DNA from: Natronosalvus vescus
GTDB lineage: Archaea; Halobacteriota; Halobacteria; Halobacteriales; Natrialbaceae
Reading direction: 5' to 3'
Assembly: GCF_023973145.1 (NCBI RefSeq)
Contig: NZ_CP099546.1
Location: 3,162,001-3,226,000 of the forward strand
Length of the DNA stretch: 64,000 nucleotides
The translations under genes were made by a program, and so were the position numbers. Below, in pieces: positions 9,248 through 18,545 of the stretch. Under the pieces are notes generated by a model. The model had not been told where the DNA came from. It saw only the letters and a program-made list of their open reading frames with translations, and did not search any database. The stretch's first letter is position 1. Each line of letters begins with the position of its first letter.

Positions 9248-9402
9248 ATCATCGAGGGAACGGGGGATAAATAGTGGCGGGACGAGTGTGGATAACGGGC
9301 GAGCGATTCGATGGATCAATTTCAGAAATGTGCAGGTATTGCTGTGATTGGTTACAATCAGCCGGATAATTATATCGTTGACGGTGGCGAATCGGAACTA
9401 GA

Positions 9403-9729
9403 ATGTCCCAAATGGTCACAAAATCTTCGGACGCACAGCCCAGGGAATACAGCGGCGTGAACTTCGAACTGCTGGCTGTTGGCGAGGAGTCGATGGTGAC
9501 GAAGATGCTCTTTGAGGTGGGGAACGAGGTGGAGATGCATAGCCACCCGAACGAGCAGAGCGGCTACGTGATCTCCGGCCGCTACCGGCTGATCGTGGCG
9601 GGCGAGGAGACGATCATCGAGGCCGGCGACAGCTATGCGATCCCCGAGGGCGTCGAGCATGGACTGGAGGTACTCGAATCGGGCGAGGTGATCGACGTGT
9701 TCGTGCCGCCCCGCGAGAAGTACCGCTGA
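9403..9729 (+). CDS. cupin-domain protein
   Basis: This 108-residue single-domain cupin has motif 1 EMHSHPNEQSGYVISG (HxH and Glu metal ligands) and motif 2 around IEAGDSYAIPEGVEHGLEV, with the fourth ligand His. Such small mononuclear metal proteins are often dioxygenase-like, sugar-binding or sensors; the sequence does not say which. All four usual metal ligands look present. It is a lone gene between the DUF2238 gene and a convergent Usp gene. Confidence 0.85.
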   Translation: MSQMVTKSSDAQPREYSGVNFELLAVGEESMVTKMLFEVGNEVEMHSHPNEQSGYVISGRYRLIVAGEETIIEAGDSYAIPEGVEHGLEVLESGEVIDVFVPPREKYR

Positions 9730-9900
9730 CTGCTCGAGGTACCGGATTTCGACCGTCCGACAGTCATCATTTCGAGCGTCCAGCCGCCGCCATCATTCGA
9801 CCGATCGTCGTCACCAACCACGACGGGCCGAGTTTCGGCAATACTGATGGCTGCGTGCCGCGGTCGACAGCGACTGGAACGGACAATCGACACCTCACTC

Positions 9901-10317
9901 TCAAGTGCTGCCCGTGAGGACCACGGGCCGATCTGTCTCGAGAATGACCGACTGGGTGACGCTGCCGAAGATCGCTTTGCCGACCGGCGAGCGTTTCCGG
10001 CCACCGAGAACGATTGCGTCGACGTCGAAGCGATCGGCTTCTGCGAGGATGTCCGCGACCGTATCTCCGCTTTCGTCGAGGATCGTGTACTCGACGTCGT
10101 GTTCCTCGAGATGTTCCCGTGCACGCCGGACGGATCCGATTCGGAGCGCCGATTTGAACGGCTGGAGTTCGTCGGGGAGGTCACCGCCTTCATCGTGAAA
10201 GACGAACAGAATAATTGCCTCGACGGCGTTCGACGCCTCCGGCAGCGACGCCACGTACGCGGCCTGTCTGCGTGCTCGTTCCTCGTCCGTATCGACCGCC
10301 ATCAGTACGCGGTACAT
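9901..10317 (-). CDS. UspA-family universal stress protein
   Basis: The 138-residue product is a single Usp domain: MYRVLMAVDTDEERA start, helix-rich middle, then VDAIVLGGRKRSPVGKAIFGSVTQSVILETDRPVVL, giving the G-x2-K/R-x9-G-S nucleotide motif (GGRKRSPVGKAIFGS). The ATG at 10317 is chosen because the upstream in-frame extension to 10692 overlaps the divergent HTH gene and lacks Usp character. It is divergent from the HTH_10 regulator, with about 190 bp of shared promoter space. Confidence 0.85.
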   Translation of the reverse strand: MYRVLMAVDTDEERARRQAAYVASLPEASNAVEAIILFVFHDEGGDLPDELQPFKSALRIGSVRRAREHLEEHDVEYTILDESGDTVADILAEADRFDVDAIVLGGRKRSPVGKAIFGSVTQSVILETDRPVVLTGST

Positions 10318-10507
10318 GGGTGCACACTCGATTCCAGCGGTCATAATACGGTGCTGTGGGTCGGCGTTGAGGTGAAGCGTCGATACAAACGGAACGAAAC
10401 TGCCACTCGATCGAGGTGAATGCGAAAGCGCGAACGGCAAACGTATCGCACTCGGGCACCCGATCCGTACGTTCAAGGCGGCGTGGCCCGAATGAACGAG
10501 CGAGTGT

Positions 10508-11158
10508 ATGTCGTCGGGTATTCGCGCGACGGTAACAGTAGGGGAGCCGAATAACTGCCCAATCGCACGGTTCGCTGCAACGACGGGAACGACGATCGAG
10601 AACGTCTCGACGAGCGTCGCCCGGCCGGGAGAAGCCGGCAGTACGGCCGAGTTTCTCGCCGCGACCGACGCCGAAGTCGAGGGTGAGATCACCGGGCCGG
10701 TGTTCTCCTACGGCTCGAGCAACCTCTACCGGCGAACGTACGAGGCGGACGCCACCTGTCCCTGTGCGTGTCTCGGATCGTTCGGGTGTCCAATCCATCG
10801 ATACGCCGCCGAAGACGGGGACGTCACGCTCGTCTTCCACGCCGACAGTTTCGAGCAGTTACAGGCGGTGATGGCCGAATTCCGGGAGCAGTTCCCCGGC
10901 GTCGACGTCCAGCGACTCCTCCAGCCACCGCTTCAGGGAACGCCGGAAGAACAGGTGTTCGTCAACCGGGGAAAGCTCACCGATCGCCAGTACGAGGTGT
11001 TACAGACGGCCTACGATATGGGCTATTTCGAACGACCGAAGGGCGCAAACGCCACCGAGATCGCTGATGCACTCGGTATTACCCAGTCGACCGTCACCGA
11101 ACACCTCGGCGCTGCACAGCGGAAACTCCTCGAGGACATCCTCGAGAGCGACACCTGA
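10508..11158 (+). CDS. HTH_10 (Bat-type) regulator with Cys-rich input domain
   Basis: Residues 157-210 (LTDRQYEVLQTAYDMGYFERP..., then ATEIADALGITQSTVTEHL) form the HTH_10 DNA-binding domain of bacterio-opsin-activator-type haloarchaeal regulators. The N-terminal part contains CPCACLGSFGCPIH (Cys84, 86, 88, 94, His97) plus an earlier CPIA (Cys17). These could bind a metal or iron-sulfur cluster or act as a thiol switch. It is divergent from a Usp gene and 186 bp upstream of a PNPOx-like flavoprotein, both plausible targets. Confidence 0.85.
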   Translation: MSSGIRATVTVGEPNNCPIARFAATTGTTIENVSTSVARPGEAGSTAEFLAATDAEVEGEITGPVFSYGSSNLYRRTYEADATCPCACLGSFGCPIHRYAAEDGDVTLVFHADSFEQLQAVMAEFREQFPGVDVQRLLQPPLQGTPEEQVFVNRGKLTDRQYEVLQTAYDMGYFERPKGANATEIADALGITQSTVTEHLGAAQRKLLEDILESDT

Positions 11159-11344
11159 TGGCGACTGTTGTACCATTGAACCAACGATCACCCGCAGGGG
11201 TCTGCAATCGGGGGGCCGTGACTACGACGATCCCTCTGAGGGCCGTCGCTCGAGCGAACGCCGACGTGATCGTACGAATCGTTGACATCCGGATCATAAC
11301 GGAAATAGTTTAATGCCCCATCGGCTTTCACTCAGCATACGACG

Positions 11345-11806
11345 ATGCCACTAGCCGAGGAAACCGAAATGACGAAGGCGGAGATCGACGCCTTTCTTAG
11401 TCGGCACGAAACAGGCGTCTTAGCGCTTGCTGATGGTGATATTCCCTACGCGATCCCGATCTCGTACGGCTACAACGCGGACGCGCGAAGGTTCTACGTT
11501 CGTCTGGTCTCGACGCCCGAAAGCGAGAAGCGCCAGTTTCTCGCCTCCTCCCCACAGTCCCGACTCGTGGTGTACGAAGAGCGCGAAGCCAGGACGAACT
11601 ACGGCAGTGTCGTCGCCGTGGGTGCGCTCGAGGAGATCGATCCCAGTGAACTGACCGTCGAACACATCGAGCAGTACGGCGAGGCGAGGCGCCCGCTGTT
11701 CGAAATCTGGGGCGAGTCTAAGCAGGATCTGAACATTCAGCTCTATCAGTTCGAGCCGACGGAGTTGAGCGGGCGGCGAACGGTTATCGAACGCGACGAC
11801 GAGTGA
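11345..11806 (+). CDS. pyridoxamine 5-phosphate oxidase-family flavin-binding protein
   Basis: The 153-residue product has the split-barrel PNPOx-like pattern: an N-terminal helix (TKAEIDAFLSRHETGVLALA), then DIPYAIPISYGYNADARRFYVRL and SRLVVYEE, ending in a strand near YQFEPTELSGRR. In haloarchaea such proteins bind FMN or F420 and act on unknown substrates. The ATG at 11345 is preceded by an AT-rich promoter-like stretch. It may be controlled by the Cys-rich regulator just upstream; that is inference. Confidence 0.8.
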   Translation: MPLAEETEMTKAEIDAFLSRHETGVLALADGDIPYAIPISYGYNADARRFYVRLVSTPESEKRQFLASSPQSRLVVYEEREARTNYGSVVAVGALEEIDPSELTVEHIEQYGEARRPLFEIWGESKQDLNIQLYQFEPTELSGRRTVIERDDE

Positions 11807-11934
11807 TTTCGGCTGCGGTGTCGTGCGTTTCACGTGCTGATTGTTCGTGCTGTTCTCCCGTCGCGATGCGTCCGTGCGTGCAGCCGTCGAGTGGTATCTC
11901 GACGGGAAGCCGCCAGGACGACCTGAAACAGGTG

Positions 11935-12078
11935 CTACTGTAAAGGGGAAAAATTGTCCGGCGTCACCGGTGCGCCACAGACCGGGCAGCCGTGGGCCAG
12001 TGTGGCCTCTCGAATCGGCGGGTTCACCGTGATCTGTTGGCCGCAGTCAGTGCAGCGGAACTCGTATTCGGTCTCCAT
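11935..12078 (-). CDS. 47-residue zinc-ribbon protein (DUF7560-like)
   Basis: The minus-strand frame from ATG 12078 to TAG 11935 encodes METEYEFRCTDCGQQITVN... with two CxxC knuckles (Cys9/Cys12 and Cys31/Cys34), i.e. a compact rubredoxin-like zinc ribbon, and ends TPDNFSPLQ. Haloarchaea have many such small zinc-finger proteins, probably nucleic-acid or protein interaction modules. It sits between the flavoprotein gene and an IS1341-type insertion. Confidence 0.8.
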   Translation of the reverse strand: METEYEFRCTDCGQQITVNPPIREATLAHGCPVCGAPVTPDNFSPLQ

Positions 12079-12169
12079 AGGCTGGTCTCTATATACAGAC
12101 ACGGCTACCATCCCGATAGATATTTGCCCCTTCTATACGGGTCCATTTATATGCGGAGCAGGCGCAATA

Positions 12170-12205
12170 CCACGTCGTTTACGGCGTGTATACGCGCCGT
12201 CGTGG
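12170..12205. repeat. hairpin upstream of the IS1341-type copy
   Basis: Inverted arms CCACG...CGTGG enclose a second pair ACGGCG...CGCCGT around an 8-nt centre (tgtatacg). It may belong to the left end of the transposon or be a leftover of an earlier one. No further assignment is possible. Confidence 0.35.
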
Positions 12206-12297
12206 GATGACGTGAACCACCGATAACAGCAGGGCAGGATATTCAACGCGCTCGCAAAATGGTTAGTGTTATGTAATCTTGTCAACATAAGTTATGT

Positions 12298-13579
12298 ATG
12301 GCGATAGAGGTCGTGGATAGAACCTTCGTTGCTTCCATTCGGAATCAGCGAGAGGTTCAACCCGACCTCGATGCGCTTGGCTTCGCCGCCAGTAAACTCT
12401 GGAACGTCGGCGCTGGACGTGTGACCGCGTATGGAGCGAAACTGGCCTCATCCCCGACGAAGGCGACCTGAAAACCTACCTGAAAACCCACGAACGCTAC
12501 GCCGACTTGCCTTCTCAATCGAGTCAGCGCGTTCTCGAAGAACTCGCTGAAGCGTTCGACGGTTGGTATGGGAAACGTCGAAACGGGGATTCGAAAGCGA
12601 ATCCACCCGGCTACCGCAAACACAACGACAACCACCCTCGTTCCACGGTCACGTTCAAAGCCGCAGGATTCAAAGTCGATACCAAGTTCGGTAGGGTACG
12701 CCTCTCGAAAGGCAAGAACCTGAAAGAACACTGATCCGACTTCATCCTCTGTGACATCGAGGCGCGACCGGACGTGGACTTGGAAGACGTGAAGAGCGTC
12801 CAGCAAGTCCGCACCGTCTGGAACGCGTCCAGCGGCACGTGGGAACTCCACCTCGTCTGCAAACTTGTAGTCGAGATTCCCGAGACGCCCGGCGAGAACA
12901 CCGTGGGGGTAGACCTCGGCGTCAACAACTTCGCCGCACTCGCGTACGAGGGCGGTCATGCGGAGTTGTATCCGTTGAACTGCCTGAAGCAGGATGACTA
13001 CTACCACAGCAAGCACATCGCCCGCTGTGACGATACATCATCCGAACGGGCCACGCGGTTGAACGCGAAGAAGGCCAATCGGCGCACCCACTACTTCCAC
13101 GCTCTCTCGAAGCACATCGTCGAACGCTGCGTCGAAGAAGACGTTGAACAATAGCCATCGGAGACCTCGGTGGCATCCGAGAGGACGAAGACGGCGACGT
13201 GAAGGACTGGGGCAAGCACGGCAACTTGGACCTGCACTCGTGGGCGTTCGACCGGTTCACGTCGATGCTTGAGTACAAGGCCAAAGATGAGGGAATCTCG
13301 GTTGAACGTGTTTCAGAGCGTGACACGTCGAAATCGTGTTCGTGTTGTGGGCGTACACGAAAGGCGAATCGCGTCGAACGTGGGTTGTACGCGTGCAATT
13401 CGTGTGGGATGGTGGCTAACGCGGACGTGAACGGGGCGGAGAATATTCGGCAGAAAGTAACTCCGAATCTCGCTATGGGTGGCGGTGATAGGAGTAACGG
13501 CTGGTTGGCACAGCCATCGACCCACCTGTTCGATTCCGAGAGCGGCTGCTTTGCACCGCGAGAACACGTAGGCTCGTAG
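12298..13579 (+). pseudogene. tnpB: IS1341-type tnpB with at least three lesions
   Basis: The translation is TnpB-like throughout but broken. There is a frameshift near 12408, after SKLWNV; an in-frame TGA at 12731-12733 where the family has Trp (KEH-stop-SDFILCDIEARP); and another frameshift near 13150, where VEQ-stop replaces the path into IAIGDLGGIRED. RuvC parts remain (VGVDLGVNNFAAL, GDLGGIRED, ANADVNGAENIRQ), as does the zinc ribbon (SCSCCGRTRKAN, YACNSCGM). No tnpA is present, as usual for IS1341-type elements. The copy cannot make TnpB. Confidence 0.9.
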
Positions 13580-13608
13580 ACCATAAATATCCCAAACGCG
13601 GTCGGGAT

Positions 13609-13630
13609 TCCCGCGTCTTCAGGCGCGGGA
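13609..13630. repeat. right-end hairpin of the IS1341-type copy
   Basis: TCCCGCG and CGCGGGA arms with an 8-nt loop (tcttcagg), followed by ggatgtcaa. This is the typical right end of haloarchaeal IS1341-type elements and the expected 3-prime stem of the TnpB guide RNA. Coding sequence of the interrupted gene starts within about 10 nt beyond it. Confidence 0.7.
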
Positions 13631-13635
13631 GGATG

Positions 13636-13709
13636 TCAAAACCGACGACCCAACCGGTAGAGGGCATTGGTTCGAGCCGATACACGCCGTCGTCGATCCA
13701 CCCGTTCAT
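13636..13709 (-). pseudogene. 5-prime remnant of a gene coupled to acd, cut by the IS
   Basis: An ATG at 13707-13709 overlaps the acd stop (ATGA), the usual sign of translational coupling. It opens a 24-codon reading MNGWIDDGVYRLEPMPSTG... that then enters the right end of the IS1341-type element. I do not recognise the protein, and no clear continuation was found on the far side of the element (12.08-12.30 kb). Confidence 0.5.
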
Positions 13710-16363
13710 CGCCCATCTTCGAGTTCGCCGACGAAATCGAGCGCGAACACCCCCTCCGGCGCGGCGACCAGGGGGTTGACCTCGAACGCCGATAGCTCCG
13801 GGTGGTCGGCGGCGATCGACGAGAGGCGAACGAGCGCGTCGACCACGGCTGTCGTATCCGCTGGTTCTTGCCCGCGAACGCCCTCGAGGAGCGGTGCGAC
13901 CGGACTCGAGTCGACGAGCGTGCGTGCGTCGGCTCGTGAGAGCGGTGCCAGCGCGTGGTCGACCGCTTGCTGCTGTTCGACGAGGATGCCACCGGTGCCA
14001 AAGGTGACCAGCGGGCCGAACCGCGGGTGTCGCGTCACGCCGACGAGACATTCGACGCCGTCGGGGGCCATTTCTTGTACCTGCACGCCGCGAATTCGGG
14101 CTTCGGGGACAGTTGCTCGAACGGTCTCGAGTAGTTCCGTACAGGTCGACTCGACGGCCGAAAGCGGGACGTCGATTGCGACCCCGCCCACGTCGGTTTT
14201 GTGTGGAATGTCTGGACTCACGATTTTGAGGGCGACCCGGTCGACGCCGCCCATGGCCACCGCTGCGGCTTGGGCTTCGGCGCCATCCTCGACGATGCAT
14301 CCCTGTGGCGTTGGGACACCGTACGCCTCGAGAATTGACATTCCTTCGACGCCAATGGTCGTCCAGTCGGTGAGCTGTGCACCGGCGAGCGTCGTCGTGG
14401 CCGTGCCCCGATCGGCATCGACCGGTTCCGGGGGCTCGTACGGCCGTCGACGAAACCGGTCGTAAGCGACCATCGACGCGATCGTCTCCGCCGCCCGTGT
14501 CGCGTCGGAATAGTTCGGAATCCCCGCCGCCAGCAAGGCGTCGTCGACGGACTGCTCGAGCGGCCCACCGGAAAAACACGACAGGACGGGTTTGCCGTGG
14601 CGGCGAGCGGTCTCCCCGATGGCCGTCGCGAGCGAAGACGGATCGACGAGCGGATGCGGGGTCGTTGTGACCAGAACCGCATCGACACAGCCGTCACCGA
14701 GGACGACGTCCAGGGCGGTCTGGAACCGGGCCACGTCGGCGTCGCCGAGGACGTCGACCGGATTCGACGCCGAAGCGGCCGACGGGAGTCCGTCGTGGAG
14801 CCGTTCCCGGGTGCTCGAGTCGAGCGACGCGAGCGTCAACCCGGCTGCAGAGAGGGCGTCGGCGGCGAGGACGCCCGGGCCGCCAGCGTTCGTCACGACG
14901 GCGACGCGATCGCCTCTGGGAATCGGTTGCTGGGCGAACGCTCGCGTCAGATCGAAGAGCGCCTGCTGGGAGGGGACACGTCGGATGCCTGCCGCGTCGA
15001 ACGCTGCCTCGAACCCGGAGTCGTCTCCCACGAGCGCACCTGTGTGAGACGCCGCAGCCCGTGATCCGGCGTCGGTGTGTCCCGATTTGAGCGCGACGAT
15101 CGGGGTCGATCGGCCGACTTCCCTGGCGGCCTCGACGAACGCCTGGCCGTCGGCGACGTCCTCGAGGTAGGCGACGATCACGTCCGTGTCGGGGTCGGCT
15201 CCCCAGTATCGCACCAGCGCTGCCTCGTCGATTCCGGCCGTGTTTCCGAGCGAGACCACGTCACGGGTGCCCAGCCCCTCAGACTGTGCCCAGTCGAGGA
15301 TCGACGTGATCATCGCCCCGGAGTGACTCAGCACGGAGACGGTGCCCGCGTCGGGGAAGGTCGGGGCAAAACTCGCGTTCAGCCCATTTCGGGTGCTGAG
15401 TACGCCAAGGGAGTTCGGCCCGATCAGCGTCAGGTTGTGGCGGTCGACGAGCGCACAAAGCGTTTCCTCACGTTCTGTGCCGCCGCCGTCAGTTTCTCCG
15501 AAGCCGGCCGAGAGGACGGCGACTGCCTCGATCCCAGCACGACCGGCCGCGTCGACCGCATCGAGTGCTGGCTCCGGCGGTAATACGACGACAGCTAAGG
15601 AGATGGCGTCACCGTCGAGTGCTTCGAGTGAGTCGACGGCTGGAACGCCACCGACGGTCTCGTGGGTCGGCGTGACGGGAACGAGCCTGCCGCCGTACGT
15701 CTCTCGGAGGTTCTCGAAGACGAGTCGGCCGATGGCATCCTCCCGGTCGGTCGCGCCGACGACCGCGACGCCGACGGGATCGACCAGCGATGAAAGATCC
15801 TGTGGCTCGGCGATATCCGCTCTATCGGTTGGAACGCGCGTCGCCCTGGTCGCCGCGTCGCACTCGAGGTCGATCGTCACCGACTGCGGTTCCCGCCGAA
15901 GCAGTGCATCACGATACTCGCGTCCGATCCGACGGAGCGACGGCGGCGGTGCCTCGAGTGTAACCGTTTTCTCACCGGAATCCACGCCGTTGGCGATGAC
16001 GTGTCGACAGAGTTCCGTCCCGGCGACTGTGTCAGCGTCGCCCGCGACCGTTACGCTGGTACTCGCTGCCGACCGGTCGTAGCTGGCGAGTCCGACCGGC
16101 ACGCCGTCGGTGATGGCGACGAAGTCGGTAGGGTCACCGCTCTGTGAGACTCCCGGAGAGTTGTCGGCCTCGAGTCCCACTGGAAGCGTCTCGAGCGACA
16201 GGTATTCACGAATCTCTGCGGGGGAGACCGGGGCGGTAGCGACCGGATAAATCGTGTACGACGTTCCGTCCTCGGCGACGTATCGGGGACACCGCGGCGG
16301 GCACTCGGGTGCCCCCTGACAGTCGGCTGGGCGGAACACCGGACAGGTGTATGAACGCGACAT
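13706..16363 (-). CDS. acd: ADP-forming acyl-CoA synthetase (acetate-CoA ligase, fused subunits)
   Basis: The 885-residue protein catalyses acyl-CoA + ADP + Pi to acid + CoA + ATP in this family, making acetate and ATP in haloarchaea. Residues about 1-190 are an extra N-terminal region (Cys-rich start, then GNAT-like). A CoA-binding Rossmann domain follows (VGVAVVGATDREDAIGRL), then ligase domains with the phospho-His motif ASHTGAL and a C-terminal ATP-grasp part (KIVSPDIPHKTDVGGV, FGTGG). Alpha and beta parts are fused, as usual in halophiles. Its ATGA overlap with the next gene shows it headed an operon, now cut by an IS. Confidence 0.88.
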   Translation of the reverse strand: MSRSYTCPVFRPADCQGAPECPPRCPRYVAEDGTSYTIYPVATAPVSPAEIREYLSLETLPVGLEADNSPGVSQSGDPTDFVAITDGVPVGLASYDRSAASTSVTVAGDADTVAGTELCRHVIANGVDSGEKTVTLEAPPPSLRRIGREYRDALLRREPQSVTIDLECDAATRATRVPTDRADIAEPQDLSSLVDPVGVAVVGATDREDAIGRLVFENLRETYGGRLVPVTPTHETVGGVPAVDSLEALDGDAISLAVVVLPPEPALDAVDAAGRAGIEAVAVLSAGFGETDGGGTEREETLCALVDRHNLTLIGPNSLGVLSTRNGLNASFAPTFPDAGTVSVLSHSGAMITSILDWAQSEGLGTRDVVSLGNTAGIDEAALVRYWGADPDTDVIVAYLEDVADGQAFVEAAREVGRSTPIVALKSGHTDAGSRAAASHTGALVGDDSGFEAAFDAAGIRRVPSQQALFDLTRAFAQQPIPRGDRVAVVTNAGGPGVLAADALSAAGLTLASLDSSTRERLHDGLPSAASASNPVDVLGDADVARFQTALDVVLGDGCVDAVLVTTTPHPLVDPSSLATAIGETARRHGKPVLSCFSGGPLEQSVDDALLAAGIPNYSDATRAAETIASMVAYDRFRRRPYEPPEPVDADRGTATTTLAGAQLTDWTTIGVEGMSILEAYGVPTPQGCIVEDGAEAQAAAVAMGGVDRVALKIVSPDIPHKTDVGGVAIDVPLSAVESTCTELLETVRATVPEARIRGVQVQEMAPDGVECLVGVTRHPRFGPLVTFGTGGILVEQQQAVDHALAPLSRADARTLVDSSPVAPLLEGVRGQEPADTTAVVDALVRLSSIAADHPELSAFEVNPLVAAPEGVFALDFVGELEDGR

Positions 16364-16482
16364 CGTGCTGGCTCGAGTGGTTGTACGCTGTGTTCGAGCA
16401 TGGCCCTACGTCCGAACATGTGCTCGTGGGCGGGTCACCGGTCGGTGGAAGGGGTGCTGACCGGATGAACGTACCCGACGAC

Positions 16483-16920
16483 TCAGGAGCGGCGCCGAAC
16501 CAGCGCCGTCACGAGGAGTCGCCAGGGAAGCACGAAGAGCAACCCGAAGCCAATGTTGACGAGGATAAAGTCGATCGGGGCACCCCCCGGGAAGTACGAC
16601 GTCGCGCGGATGAGGCCGCCGAGAACCGAGGCAGCGATCCATCCGAGCGTGATAAGCCCGAGCGTCCGGCGATAGCTCGAGAGTGTTCGGGGGCTGAACA
16701 GCCCGAGGATCGGACCGACGACGAGCCAGGCAAGCAGGAACGGCGTCGCCGTTCTGAGCAAGTGTTCCGGGTACACCCAGGGCTCGATCGAGTGAGAGAG
16801 CAAGCCAACGCCGATGAACGCGATGACGACGAGTGCGTCTCCGAAGAGGATCGCAACCGTCGACAGCAGGCGAAATCGGTCTGGCGGATCGGTTCGGAGG
16901 CTGGTGAGTGTCTCGGTCAT
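16483..16920 (-). CDS. DUF3054-family membrane protein
   Basis: The 145-residue product has four hydrophobic segments and the conserved pieces FGDALVVIAFIGVGLLSH, TATPFLLAWLVVGPILG and TLGLITLGWIAASVLGGLIRA, typical of DUF3054. Function is unknown. It starts 8 nt after the stop of the heme-synthesis fusion gene and so is probably co-transcribed with it; in many haloarchaea DUF3054 genes lie by heme A genes, which suggests a link. Confidence 0.8.
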   Translation of the reverse strand: MTETLTSLRTDPPDRFRLLSTVAILFGDALVVIAFIGVGLLSHSIEPWVYPEHLLRTATPFLLAWLVVGPILGLFSPRTLSSYRRTLGLITLGWIAASVLGGLIRATSYFPGGAPIDFILVNIGFGLLFVLPWRLLVTALVRRRS

Positions 16921-16928
16921 GGTCGTGA

Positions 16929-18422
16929 TCAGATGAGGAGTGCTTCGGCGACGATCGCGAGCAGGACAACTCCAAGGTAGGCGTTCGAGGTGTAAAACGT
17001 TCGCATCGTCGCCCGATCGGTTCGGACGCGACACTGGGTGACGGCACTCGCGAGGAACAGGCTTCCAGCGAGCACGATCGCGACGGTAAATAGCCACCCC
17101 AGCGGCGACACCAGCGTGAGCGTCGCGGCCGTCAACAGCGTTGCGCCGAGCGTCAAGAGAACCCGTCGCCGGGCAGCAGCGACGCCCGCGACGACGGGAA
17201 ACATGGGGTAGCCGCCTCGGGCGTAATCCTCCCGGTAGACGATGGCGAGGTTGTAAAAGTGCGCCGGCGTCCAGATGACGACCAGCAGTGCGAGCACGAG
17301 CGCGGGCAGGCCGATCGAGCCCGTCACCGCAACCCAGCCGATGACGGCCGGGAGCGCGCCGGCCCCGCCGCCGAGGGCGATGTTCCAGGACGTGTTCGGT
17401 TTGAGGACGACGGTGTAGAGGACGCTGTAGTAGGCGACGGCGATGAGCGTCAACGCCGCGGCGAGTGTGTTCACGAGCGTGAGGAGGACGACCATCGAGA
17501 GACACAGCAGCGCCACGCCAAATAGCAACGCTCGCCGGATCGGGATCTGTGCGGTTGCAACGGGTCGATCGGCCGTCCGGGCCATCCGCTGATCTCGATC
17601 TCGTTCGAAGGCGTGGTTGAACGTACCGCTCGCGCCGATCGCCAACACGCCGCCGGCCAGCGTGGCGACGATCGTGACGCCGCTGGGCCACGTACCCGTC
17701 GTCGCCGCGAGCGCAATGCCAGCCAGCGCGAGTAGACACAGCAACCACATGAGCCGCGGTTTCGTCAACTCGAGATACGCCTGCACTCGGCTTTGGATAG
17801 CCTCGAGAAGACTGTGTTCGGTCGAGGCTGGCTGTCGACGGATTTCGTTGGCCGGTGGTTGGCCAGGTTCGTTCGCCGGTGGTTGACCGGGTTCAGCAGC
17901 CTTCGACTGCCGAGTACTCGCCTGTTCCGAGACCCTCGGTGAGTTGGCTGGCTGCCCAGCGACACTACGTACCGTCCTCGAGTCCCGCGTCGTCCCCTCG
18001 AGTGCCCAGCCGAGCGAGAGCAACAGCGCCACGAAGATGAACGTGGCAATTCCGAGATGGAGCTGGGTCGCGTAGGGAACACTCGTTAGGACGACGAGGG
18101 CACCGACGCCGACCTGAATCGGGAAGGCGACGAAGCCGGCGGTGACGGCCGCGCGAATGTGCCAGGAGGTCTCCGTGCGCCACGCCATCGCGAGTGTCAG
18201 GAGAACCAGAACACCGGCAACCACCGAGAGCAGTCGATGGCCGACGATCAGGAAGAACTCCCCGGACAGCACCTCGAGACCGCCACAGAAGGGCCACGTC
18301 GAACAGGACGACGCGGCCCTGGTCGTCGTCATCGCCGCGCCGGTAGCGATCAGCGCGTAGGTCGTGAGAATAGTCGCAGTGAGGACGGTTACGAATCGTC
18401 GTGTCGTGAATAGGGGTGTCAT
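16929..18422 (-). CDS. ctaB: CtaA-like half fused to heme O synthase (CtaB)
   Basis: Residues 1-150 carry a four-helix CtaA (heme A synthase) half: a Cys pair in CSTWPFC (C40, C46), then His62 (VGHRLLS) and His122 (QLHLGIA) as probable heme ligands. A low-complexity linker with a tandem PGQPPANE follows. From about residue 215 lies the UbiA-type farnesyltransferase CtaB, with the Asp-rich motif NHAFERDRDQRMARTADRP and second motif DYARGGYPMFP. The protein should convert heme B to heme O, perhaps on to heme A, for terminal oxidases. The ATG at 18422 gives a proper first helix. Confidence 0.88.
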   Translation of the reverse strand: MTPLFTTRRFVTVLTATILTTYALIATGAAMTTTRAASSCSTWPFCGGLEVLSGEFFLIVGHRLLSVVAGVLVLLTLAMAWRTETSWHIRAAVTAGFVAFPIQVGVGALVVLTSVPYATQLHLGIATFIFVALLLSLGWALEGTTRDSRTVRSVAGQPANSPRVSEQASTRQSKAAEPGQPPANEPGQPPANEIRRQPASTEHSLLEAIQSRVQAYLELTKPRLMWLLCLLALAGIALAATTGTWPSGVTIVATLAGGVLAIGASGTFNHAFERDRDQRMARTADRPVATAQIPIRRALLFGVALLCLSMVVLLTLVNTLAAALTLIAVAYYSVLYTVVLKPNTSWNIALGGGAGALPAVIGWVAVTGSIGLPALVLALLVVIWTPAHFYNLAIVYREDYARGGYPMFPVVAGVAAARRRVLLTLGATLLTAATLTLVSPLGWLFTVAIVLAGSLFLASAVTQCRVRTDRATMRTFYTSNAYLGVVLLAIVAEALLI

Positions 18423-18545
18423 AGGGAACTCGAGAGATATCGGTGACGTTGAATCGGTAGTTCTCGACTGCGCGGGGTCATACTGCGGGCTTTGAAGCCA
18501 GCCCACCCGATGGTTCTCCCGAACATGTTTCGGAGGAGTCCCATC

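Noticed and set aside
12079-12297. Remainder of the acd-coupled gene on the far side of the IS
   Set aside because: No reading frame there continues the sequence MNGWIDD... in a convincing way, and stops occur in all minus-strand frames.
13473-14579. Frame of 368 codons on the minus strand overlapping acd
   Set aside because: Very basic Arg-rich sequence in a shifted frame of a real gene; not coding. Only its last part after 13709 (MNGWIDDGVY...) coincides with the coupled-gene remnant.
16483-17748. 421-codon frame spanning the CtaB gene and DUF3054
   Set aside because: Only the last 145 codons from the ATG at 16920 look like a protein (DUF3054); the rest is an antisense-like shadow of ctaB.
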